Shown here one piece after another: positions 1 to 5,610 of a stretch of DNA of 5,610 nt. This DNA comes from Dysgonamonadaceae bacterium. Lineage in GTDB: Bacteria > Bacteroidota > Bacteroidia > Bacteroidales > Azobacteroidaceae. Position 1 is the first letter of the stretch. Every line of letters starts with the position of its first letter. The stretch covers positions 1 to 5,610 of the forward strand of contig JAISKG010000149.1 of NCBI GenBank assembly GCA_031261015.1, read 5' to 3'. The position numbers and the translations under genes are program-made. The notes under the pieces were generated by a model. That model worked only from the letters and a program-made list of their open reading frames with translations. It made no database searches and had not been told where the DNA came from.

Positions 1-2179
1 CTTCCCCGCAAGCCAACATCCCCGTACTGTTGACCAAGGGCGTCAGGTGTTTCAGGGCTTGTTCTTTCCAAAATTCATTGTGCCGCTGATAAAAATAATG
101 TCCGTACAAAGAGTCGAAAGCGCGTTGGTCATTATAACTCAATTCTTTATAAATAAACGAATAAACAGCCGCCGAGATGCGCGGATGATAATGATTCGGC
201 TGCTCCTTATCTTCAATGAAAAGCACTTCGTTGCAAATCGCCATCAAACCGGCTTTGATCCGCTGACTCTTCGGATCGTCTTTCCCTTCAAAATAAACGC
301 TGATTTTCCGTTGCGTATTAAAAGAAGTTTTCAGAATAAAACGATCGGAGTTAATGCGATCTAAATAAATCTGTTGCACTTCCGAAGCATATTCGCCGAA
401 CAATTCTTCCAAATGCCATTCGCCAACGGATGCGCGCGTAAAATGCTCCTTATTGAAATTCAAGCCCGAATGCCAAATTTCGTCCATACTGAACGGAATC
501 GAGGGATTGAAGTAACCCAACAAACCTTCCAGCGATTGCTGCGGAATTTCCCAAATGCGGAAAAATCCCAAAATATGGTCGATCCGGTAAGCATCGAAAT
601 AATCCGACATTTTGCGGAAACGCTTTTTCCACCAGCTGTATTGATCGGCTTCCATCGCATCCCAATTGTAAGTCGGGAATCCCCAATTCTGTCCTTTAAT
701 CGAAAAATCATCGGGCGGCGCGCCGGCTTGCGCATCGATATTGAAGTACGCCGGTTCTGTCCACGCTTCGATACTTACATTGCTGATTCCGATGGGAATA
801 TCGCCTTTCAGTACTACGCCGTTGGCATAGCAATAATCACGCACTTTCGTCAATTGCTTGTGCAAATGGAATTGCAGAAAATAATAAATTGCAATTTCTT
901 TGTAGTGAGCCGTTTCGGGACTGCAAAGCTGATCAATTTTTTCCTTGTGATACACAGAATAATTTTTCCAGAAATGAAAATCGGGCGTTCCGTTTTTGTC
1001 GCGCAAATAAGAATAGGCAGCGTAAGGCGTGAGCCATTCTTTATTATTCTCGAAGAAAGTGAGATATTCTTTGGATTTCAATGTCTTATCGCCTTCTTGA
1101 TCGAAAATTTCACGGAAAAATTCCCATTTGAATTGATCGACCTGTTCGTAATCGACGGCCGGCAAAGCATTAAGTTTCTGCTGCAATTCTTGGAAATACG
1201 TTTTGCGCTGCGTATTCCTCAACGTTCCCATCGCATTCAATTCCAGATACAAAGGATGCAACGCATAAATCGAAATCGCGTTGTAAGGGTAAGAATCGAC
1301 CCAAGTGTGCGTCATCGTCGTGTCATTGATCGGCAAAATCTGAATCATCTTTTGATCGGTCAGTTTCACCCAATCGACTATTTTATGTAAATCGCCGAAA
1401 TCGCCGATGCCGAAACTTTCTTCCGAACGGAGCGAAAAAACGGGAATAACCAAACCGGCGCAGCGCCAATTGTGGTCGTCATCGCGGAATTGCAATCCCG
1501 ACAACACCACTGTTTCCTTGTCTTTCGGAAAAAGATGATTGAACATCCGGTTCTCGCCTTTTTCCCAACGAACCACCGAACGATCCGCATTATTTATAAT
1601 CAATAATTTATATTCGACCGGATAATGCATATCCGCTGCATCGAAATTCAATTCCCATTCGGGAAAATTTTCACAGCCGAAAACGAGGGCTTTATCTGCA
1701 TCCCAATTTCCCAAAGCCTCCTGATTACCAACCAAGGCCAAACTTTGATCCTGCGTAAGATAAGGCGCCCAAGCTTTGATTTGCATCGTTCGGCGGCTCT
1801 GAATTTTTTGAGCCGGCGTTCGATCAGGATGCGCCAATAAACTTTGAGTAAACGCTGAAGAGAAGAATGCAAAATTGTGCGGCCGGTTCTGCCAAACATC
1901 CCAAGTCACAAACGATTGCTTATCCTGCGACAAGAGCAAACAATGTTTTTTCTCCCATTCTTCAAAAAATTGTTGCCCGTTGGAACAAATCAGATAGCGG
2001 TATTCCAACTCAACGTTCCGATTGGGAATTTCTATTTCCAACTGCCAATTGCCGTCGCCGGAATATTGCATTTCCTTTGCCGAATTGGTATCCCATGCGC
2101 CCAGTTCAGGCAGCGAACCTACGAGATGCAAAGTCTGTCCCCAAACCGTGTGGTAATGAATGTTAAAGGTGATTTTCAT
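1..2179 (-). CDS. malQ: 4-alpha-glucanotransferase (amylomaltase, GH77) with two N-terminal CBM20 domains; 3' end outside the window
   Basis: The enzyme transfers alpha-1,4-glucan segments between maltodextrins (disproportionation) and should act in the cytoplasm, as no signal peptide is seen. The frame is open for 726 codons and leaves the window at the left edge. Two starch-binding CBM20 modules come first: residues 1-100 (GSLPELGAWD at 21-30, W45, WE at 75-76) and about 131-230 (LGNWD around W159, WEKGENR at 205-211). GH77 starts near 240, with GIGDFGDL, GDIPIG (459-464), GAPPDDF (near 486) and FDAYRIDHILGFFRIW, whose D534 is the expected nucleophile. The last codon is E726 of the CGE(D) motif, the expected acid/base. 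The 192-residue gap from D534 to E726 is far longer than the roughly 48 of simple amylomaltases and resembles plant DPE2. The related Bacteroides enzymes are near 890 residues, so about 165 may be missing. The ATG at 2179 is the first possible start: an in-frame TAA lies three codons upstream. No clear Shine-Dalgarno is seen. It lies 25 nt behind the protease gene. Confidence 0.95.
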   Translation of the reverse strand, partial: MKITFNIHYHTVWGQTLHLVGSLPELGAWDTNSAKEMQYSGDGNWQLEIEIPNRNVELEYRYLICSNGQQFFEEWEKKHCLLLSQDKQSFVTWDVWQNRPHNFAFFSSAFTQSLLAHPDRTPAQKIQSRRTMQIKAWAPYLTQDQSLALVGNQEALGNWDADKALVFGCENFPEWELNFDAADMHYPVEYKLLIINNADRSVVRWEKGENRMFNHLFPKDKETVVLSGLQFRDDDHNWRCAGLVIPVFSLRSEESFGIGDFGDLHKIVDWVKLTDQKMIQILPINDTTMTHTWVDSYPYNAISIYALHPLYLELNAMGTLRNTQRKTYFQELQQKLNALPAVDYEQVDQFKWEFFREIFDQEGDKTLKSKEYLTFFENNKEWLTPYAAYSYLRDKNGTPDFHFWKNYSVYHKEKIDQLCSPETAHYKEIAIYYFLQFHLHKQLTKVRDYCYANGVVLKGDIPIGISNVSIEAWTEPAYFNIDAQAGAPPDDFSIKGQNWGFPTYNWDAMEADQYSWWKKRFRKMSDYFDAYRIDHILGFFRIWEIPQQSLEGLLGYFNPSIPFSMDEIWHSGLNFNKEHFTRASVGEWHLEELFGEYASEVQQIYLDRINSDRFILKTSFNTQRKISVYFEGKDDPKSQRIKAGLMAICNEVLFIEDKEQPNHYHPRISAAVYSFIYKELSYNDQRAFDSLYGHYFYQRHNEFWKEQALKHLTPLVNSTGMLACGE

Positions 2180-2204
2180 GATTGAATCTTATAAAATATC
2201 GTTA

Positions 2205-4325
2205 TTATTGTATATAAAATTTGATAGTTTTTACTTCGCGATTGCCGATGATTTTCAAAAGATACGTTCCGCTCGACCAATTCAATGGATGATGGCTAAC
2301 GGGAGTCGTAACCGTTTGATGTAACAATAATTGTCCGGTAATTGTATAAAAGAAAAGTTCGGCTTTATCTTGATTCTCTCCCAAATCAACCGTTAATTTC
2401 TGTCCCGGCCGGAGCGGATTCGGATAAATCCGCGACAAAGTTGTTTCCGGCTGATTGATAGCCGAAAGCGTGACGGTGACTTGTATTTCTTCCTTCGCCG
2501 TTTCCGTTCCGCCGGTCGGTACAATGCTGACGCCGTAAACATAAACGCCGCTTTGAGTAAGAATATCACGGTAAGTAGTTTCGGTCGTGGATTGAATAAA
2601 CACGCCGTCGCGGTAAATATTGTAATGATCAATCGAAATATCAATATCCGGCGTTGTCCAGTTCAATTGAACCTGACCGTTGGAAACCGTCGCTTCCAAA
2701 TTGATGCCCAGCGTGCTTTCATACATAAATTTAAATGAAATTGTTCCTCCCGGTTCCTGAATTTCCGTGATGGGTTTGGAAACCAAAGTCCCGTTCCACA
2801 AACGCATGGCAGGCAGGCTGCTATCGGTAAAACCTTTGTTGCGCGAAAAAGGACAAACCTTGTTAACGCGCGTGTCGTTGATATCGCCGTAAGACGCTAC
2901 TGTGCCCGTAGGAATCTCCAGATTGGAAGAAGCGTACACCGGATAAACTCGCTGAGGATGCCCGTTGTTTACCGTATTTGCCGCAATCTGTTGCTGCGTT
3001 ACACTGACATGGTAAATCAACAAGCCATGGGAAGGTATGCTTCCGTCAAATCCTTGTTTTTGGCGGTTTTCCAACACATAATACTCATTTATTACGGGTG
3101 TTTTGATGATATATGCCACCGGATTTTGAGCCGAATTAAGCATATTGGTTACCTGCTGTTTCACTTTGAGTTCCACGGGAGTCACCCAACCCATGACTAT
3201 TTTTTGATACATATTGAAATGTGCCGGCTGAGAGCCGCTGTTCAACCAGCTTCCGCCGGCCATCAAATCCCAATTGCCGGTTCCCAAAAAATCGCCGCCG
3301 CTACCTTCGCCGTCGGCATCATAAAAATCGGGAGCGCCAAAAACATGCCCCAATTCGTGGCAGACTGGACCAATGGTTGAGATATTCGTCCCGCTGATTC
3401 CTCGCAATTCGGGAGAACAGGAATAGGTATCCAATTTTTTACCGCTAAACGTCAGCGTAGGCCAAAACCCCGATTCGTGCGACCAAATATTGTCGGGATC
3501 GGCTCCGCTATATTCTTCACCGTAGCCGGCATGAATAATATGGAAAGCGTCGATGTAGCCGTCGCCGTCGTTATCAAAATCCGCTGGAGTGACAGCAGGA
3601 TCTTTAAACGCAAAATTGGCGGCTTCGCGCGCTAATTCGTTCACGTGTAAATCATTGCCGCCTGCTCCGTTTTGCCCGTAATATCTCCAGGGTTTGGCGG
3701 CGGTGTAAGGGCCGACCACCGTCATAATCATATCCAACTGACCGTAAGAATTTTCCAAGTAAAAATCGCGAACGCTTCCGTAGGCGCCACCGACTTTATA
3801 ACCTTTTTGATTCATCAGGTTTTCAAATTCCTGCAAAGTTTTAACCATCGGTAGATCAGTGAATTGGATTAATGCACAAAGGGCTTTTGCCGTTTCGTCG
3901 CCGGTCGATCGCAGAGAAACCGACCGCAAACGCACCTCGGATTCCATCGTTGCGATTTGACGGAAAAGCTGCTTTTGTTTTTCGCTGTAAAACAACCTTT
4001 TGGGTATATGAACCAAAGCCGCTTCGGTTTCCGGAGAACGATAAGCCGGATTGACTGCCCGCAAGTTTGACGGCGTTAAATCGCCCGATTCGTCCAAGAC
4101 GGCGTAAACCGGAATTTTATTTGCATCATACAATAAAGTATAACCGTCGTCCGATTCCATCCATTTGATACGTTCGTCGCCGCGTGCGCGCAACGTGATT
4201 TCATTTTTTGTACCCGGATTTAAAGTTGTAAAATACGGATAAGCCGGCACGCTCCAGGCCGAAAAATAGTGAGTTAAGAAAACGAAAAACGTCAAAAAGA
4301 CGCATTTAAAAATTTGTTTTGACAT
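2205..4325 (-). CDS. Secreted M6-family (immune inhibitor A-like) zinc metalloprotease with T9SS C-terminal sorting domain
   Basis: This is a complete 706-residue exported protease. Residues 1 to about 25 form a signal peptide (basic start, then a run of F, V and L). Residues 30-140 look like the propeptide region common to Bacteroidetes M6 proteins. The catalytic domain spans about 145-535. It holds an acidic, probably calcium-binding DNDGDGYID (251-259), the zinc site HELGHVFGAPD (323-333, pattern HExxHxxGxxD, with H323, H327 and probably D333 as ligands and E324 as the base), and a Met-turn-like WDLMAGG around M355. An Fn3-like domain follows (541-620; LNWTTPD, YNIYRDG). Residues 630-706 match a type A T9SS sorting domain (RIYPNPLRPGQ, then SSGTYLLKI and a basic KTIKFYIQ end), which predicts export through the outer membrane and surface attachment or release. 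The ATG at 4325 is supported by the signal peptide and by an in-frame TAA five codons upstream. Family assignment is firm; substrate is unknown. It probably shares a transcript with malQ. Confidence 0.93.
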   Translation of the reverse strand: MSKQIFKCVFLTFFVFLTHYFSAWSVPAYPYFTTLNPGTKNEITLRARGDERIKWMESDDGYTLLYDANKIPVYAVLDESGDLTPSNLRAVNPAYRSPETEAALVHIPKRLFYSEKQKQLFRQIATMESEVRLRSVSLRSTGDETAKALCALIQFTDLPMVKTLQEFENLMNQKGYKVGGAYGSVRDFYLENSYGQLDMIMTVVGPYTAAKPWRYYGQNGAGGNDLHVNELAREAANFAFKDPAVTPADFDNDGDGYIDAFHIIHAGYGEEYSGADPDNIWSHESGFWPTLTFSGKKLDTYSCSPELRGISGTNISTIGPVCHELGHVFGAPDFYDADGEGSGGDFLGTGNWDLMAGGSWLNSGSQPAHFNMYQKIVMGWVTPVELKVKQQVTNMLNSAQNPVAYIIKTPVINEYYVLENRQKQGFDGSIPSHGLLIYHVSVTQQQIAANTVNNGHPQRVYPVYASSNLEIPTGTVASYGDINDTRVNKVCPFSRNKGFTDSSLPAMRLWNGTLVSKPITEIQEPGGTISFKFMYESTLGINLEATVSNGQVQLNWTTPDIDISIDHYNIYRDGVFIQSTTETTYRDILTQSGVYVYGVSIVPTGGTETAKEEIQVTVTLSAINQPETTLSRIYPNPLRPGQKLTVDLGENQDKAELFFYTITGQLLLHQTVTTPVSHHPLNWSSGTYLLKIIGNREVKTIKFYIQ

Positions 4326-4357
4326 GATATTTTCCAGTTATAAGTAAAATAATGGAA

Positions 4358-4365
4358 CAAATATA
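4358..4365 (-). promoter_or_regulatory. Possible Bacteroidetes -7 element for the M6 protease gene
   Basis: The minus strand reads TATATTTG here, a full match to the Bacteroidetes TAnnTTTG -7 consensus, 32 nt before the protease ATG. Transcription would start near 4350 and give a leader of about 25 nt. No TTTG -33 element lies at the usual distance; the nearest TTG is only 12 nt upstream. The call therefore rests on one AT-rich 8-mer in AT-rich DNA. Confidence 0.35.
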
Positions 4366-4458
4366 CAGGAATTTTCTCAATTATAGACAGGCGCATAAAA
4401 AATTTAGGAGGACTTTGGGTTTCACCCTCGCAAAGATTTTCATGAATTTTACCATCCA

Positions 4459-4492
4459 TTTGTGCAAATATCAAAACATTATTGTACCTTTG
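4459..4492 (+). promoter_or_regulatory. Promoter of the tmRNA gene (Bacteroidetes -33/-7 type)
   Basis: A TTTG at 4459-4462 is followed after 22 nt by TACCTTTG at 4485-4492, which matches the TAnnTTTG -7 consensus of the Bacteroidetes primary sigma factor. The gap is slightly longer than usual. The predicted start near 4500 lies a few bases before the mature tmRNA 5' end at 4509, as expected for a precursor trimmed by RNase P. The -33 box sits inside a small inverted repeat, ATTTG-TG-CAAAT (4458-4469). Confidence 0.55.
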
Positions 4493-4508
4493 TACCTGAA
4501 ACATCCAT

Positions 4509-4906
4509 GGGCTTGACCGGTTTTGACAGCGGGCAGAGATGGTTTGTAAGCATGCAGTGCATCGTTGTTCAGCACTTTAATCTTGAATGATAACAATTTA
4601 ATTGGCGAAAACACTTACGCTCTCGCTGCTTGATCGAAGTATAGTAGATCTTAAGCTTTATTCCTTCTCAAGGAGTTGGAACGAGACATCACCCGGAAGC
4701 TCTGGCTTCGAAGCAATCCGACCCGGTGGTGCAAGCAATATCGGAGATAGTCTGAAGGAAGTCCCGGCTTTCGGACGAAATTAAGGGACTAAGTTTCACA
4801 TTGGTTGTTCTGCGCTTGTGTGAAATCGAAAACCTCAGCAGAAATAAGCATGTAGAAAGCAAATGATTTCCTCGTTTGGACGAGGGTTCGACTCCCTCCA
4901 GGTCCA
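4509..4906 (+). ncRNA. ssrA: Transfer-messenger RNA (tmRNA)
   Basis: tmRNA with SmpB frees stalled ribosomes and adds a degradation tag to the unfinished protein. The ends pair as a 7-bp acceptor stem, GGGCTTG (4509-4515) with CAGGTCC (4899-4905), including the G3-U wobble that marks it for alanyl-tRNA synthetase; A4906 is the discriminator base. CCA is not encoded. The T arm is GAGGG-TTCGACT-CCCTC (4882-4898). The long H2 helix is seen as AGATGGTTTGT (4537-4547) with GCAAATGATTT (4859-4869), plus CATGC (4551-4555) with GCATG (4848-4852). Pseudoknot 1 has stems AGTGC/GCACT (4556-4560, 4572-4576) and GTTGTTCA/TGAATGAT (4564-4571, 4584-4591), 12 nt before the tag. Downstream, AGTCCC/GGGACT (4760-4765, 4785-4790), TTTCACA/TGTGAAA (4794-4800, 4819-4825) and TTCTGC/GCAGAA (4808-4813, 4838-4843) form further helices, the last two being a pseudoknot. 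It is a one-piece tmRNA of about 398 nt, a normal Bacteroidetes size. Confidence 0.97.
4604..4633 (+). other. tmRNA tag-peptide reading frame (GENTYALAA, stop TGA)
   Basis: Translation resumes at GGC and reads GENTYALAA before TGA. With the alanine carried by the tmRNA itself the added tag is A-GENTYALAA. The hydrophobic ALAA end is the usual signal for ClpXP-type proteases. The stop codon lies in a helix formed by GCTTGATC (4628-4635) and GATC-TT-AAGC (4647-4656), matching helix H5 of other tmRNAs. There is no start codon or ribosome binding site because the frame is entered by trans-translation. Confidence 0.93.
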
Positions 4907-4925
4907 CTTTTTTAATAGGTCCACT
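4900..4925 (+). repeat. Short direct repeat of the tmRNA 3' end
   Basis: AGGTCCACT occurs at 4900-4908, covering the last tmRNA bases, and again at 4917-4925, offset by 17 nt with TTTTTAAT between the copies. It could be a footprint of integration at ssrA, a duplication by slippage, or chance. Confidence 0.5.
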
Positions 4926-4935
4926 CTAACTAAGT

Positions 4936-4940
4936 AAGGA
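4936..4940 (+). promoter_or_regulatory. Ribosome binding site of serS
   Basis: AAGGA ends 4 nt before the ATG at 4945, a short but usable spacing. An in-frame TAA lies directly before the ATG, so no earlier start is possible. Confidence 0.55.
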
Positions 4941-4944
4941 ATAA

Positions 4945-5610
4945 ATGCTTACACTCAAAGTAATTACGGAAAATACCCAAGAGGTAATCGACCGCTTAGC
5001 GAAAAAACATTACGATGCACAGGCCATCATTGCCGAAGTTTTAACGACTGACAAAACGCGGAAATCGGCGCAACAATCATTGGATAATAATTTGGCGAAA
5101 ATCAATCAGTTGTCGAAATCTATCGGTCAATTGATGAAAGAAGGTCAAAAAGAAGCCGCCGAAGCAGCTCGTCAGGAAGTAAGCGCTTTGAAAGAAGCAA
5201 GCAAGCAATTGGAAATCGACATGAAAGAGGCCGAAAAGCAACTGACCGGATTGCTTTGCCAAATTCCAAATCTTCCTTCCGATCGCGTTCCGGCCGGTAA
5301 ACAGGCCGAAGATAACGTAGTGGAAAAATCCGGTGGAATTATTCCCGCTTTGTACGAAGGCGCATTGCCGCATTGGGAATTAGCGAAAAAATACGATTTA
5401 ATCGACTTTGAATTAGGCGTAAAAATAGCCGGAGCGGGATTTCCCGTTTATAAAAAACAAGGCGCGCAACTACAACGCGCTTTAATCAATTTCTTTTTGG
5501 ACAAGGCGCGCGAAGCCGGTTACGAAGAAGTGCAGCCGCCCTACGTAGTGAACGCCGATTCCGGCTATGGAACCGGACAATTGCCTGATAAAGAGGGACA
5601 AATGTATCAT
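4945..5610 (+). CDS. serS: Seryl-tRNA synthetase; 3' end outside the window
   Basis: This class II synthetase activates serine with ATP and charges tRNA-Ser (and tRNA-Sec where present) in the cytoplasm. The window holds the first 222 codons of a protein that is usually about 425 residues. Residues from about 28 to 105 are rich in Lys, Glu, Ala and Gln and form the long antiparallel coiled-coil arm that grips the long variable arm of tRNA-Ser. The linker has LLCQIPNLPSDRVP, followed by the family-typical PHWELAKKYDLIDFELGVK and GAGFPVYK. Class II motif 1 is the region LQRALINFFLDKAREAGY with the proline of VQPPYVV. The last segment, GYGTGQLPDKEGQMYH, leads into the active-site region; motifs 2 and 3 lie outside. 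The N-terminal MLTLKVITENT matches other Bacteroidetes SerRS. No promoter is evident in the 38-nt gap after the tmRNA, so read-through from ssrA is possible. Confidence 0.96.
   Translation, partial: MLTLKVITENTQEVIDRLAKKHYDAQAIIAEVLTTDKTRKSAQQSLDNNLAKINQLSKSIGQLMKEGQKEAAEAARQEVSALKEASKQLEIDMKEAEKQLTGLLCQIPNLPSDRVPAGKQAEDNVVEKSGGIIPALYEGALPHWELAKKYDLIDFELGVKIAGAGFPVYKKQGAQLQRALINFFLDKAREAGYEEVQPPYVVNADSGYGTGQLPDKEGQMYH

Larger units (their letters stand above)
4326..4508. other. Divergent intergenic region between the M6 protease gene and ssrA
   Basis: This AT-rich gap of 183 nt separates two genes transcribed away from each other and holds the two promoter-like elements listed separately. 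It also contains a hairpin-forming stretch at 4413-4435, described in the findings. I see no gene in it: a minus-strand frame from 4504 reads into the start of the protease gene, has no family features and runs across both promoters. Confidence 0.7.

Noticed and set aside
374..1390. A 338-codon open frame on the plus strand, with a smaller one at 47-364
   Set aside because: Both lie antisense to malQ in exact codon register. They stay open because malQ rarely uses TTA, CTA or TCA codons. The translation has no recognisable domain, while the malQ strand matches GH77 throughout.
4332..4357. TTCCA/TGGAA inverted repeat in the protease leader
   Set aside because: A 5-bp stem with a 16-nt AT-rich loop is expected by chance and does not resemble a known regulatory RNA.
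4292..4504. A 70-codon minus-strand frame spanning the intergenic region
   Set aside because: It overlaps the protease start in another frame, runs across both promoter-like elements, and has no domain or ribosome binding site.
4602..4784. A plus-strand frame of 60 codons beginning with an ATT-GGC region near the tag
   Set aside because: It lies inside the tmRNA in a different frame from the tag peptide; the tag frame ends at the TGA at 4631-4633.
4689..4907. A minus-strand frame beginning MDLEGVEPSSKR
   Set aside because: It is the reverse complement of the tmRNA 3' half; the DLEGVEPSSKR start is simply the T arm and acceptor end read backwards, a common false protein call.
4882..4913. T-arm stem followed by a T6 run as an intrinsic terminator of ssrA
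   Set aside because: The hairpin stem ends at 4898 and the T run starts at 4908, too far apart for a convincing terminator; I keep it only as a possibility in the read-through finding.
5077..5373. A 98-codon minus-strand frame rich in Phe and Leu
   Set aside because: It is the antisense of the SerRS coiled-coil arm, where Lys and Glu codons read as Phe and Leu; it is not a membrane protein.

Overview
The window looks like chromosomal DNA from a member of the Bacteroidota, probably Bacteroidales. The evidence is a Bacteroidetes-type tmRNA with the tag GENTYALAA, a TAnnTTTG-type promoter element in front of that tmRNA, a seryl-tRNA synthetase of Bacteroidetes type, a secreted protease ending in a type IX secretion (T9SS) sorting domain, and a tandem-CBM20 4-alpha-glucanotransferase. 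The T9SS tail suggests a T9SS-bearing lineage rather than a typical gut Bacteroides. That is inference, and no species can be named from the sequence.

Layout, left to right. From 1 to 2179 on the minus strand is the 5' part of malQ (726 codons, running off the left edge). From 2205 to 4325 on the minus strand is a complete 706-residue M6-family zinc metalloprotease with signal peptide, Fn3-like domain and T9SS C-terminal domain. It ends 25 nt before malQ starts, so the two may share a transcript. From 4326 to 4508 is a 183-nt divergent intergenic region holding promoter-like elements for both directions. From 4509 to 4906 on the plus strand is ssrA (tmRNA), whose acceptor stem, T arm, pseudoknots and tag frame can all be read. 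From 4945 on the plus strand is the 5' part of serS (222 codons, running off the right edge), starting 38 nt after the tmRNA.

Functionally the left half pairs a cytoplasmic enzyme that remodels maltodextrin and glycan with an exported, surface-attached or released protease. The right half is translation housekeeping: ribosome rescue, then serine tRNA charging. No long stretch lacks a gene. I found no mobile element, CRISPR array, phage gene or defence system, and no previously undescribed system. The most noteworthy points are the DPE2-like architecture of the glucanotransferase, the variant tmRNA tag, the short repeat of the tmRNA 3' end just downstream of it, and the M6-malQ gene pairing.
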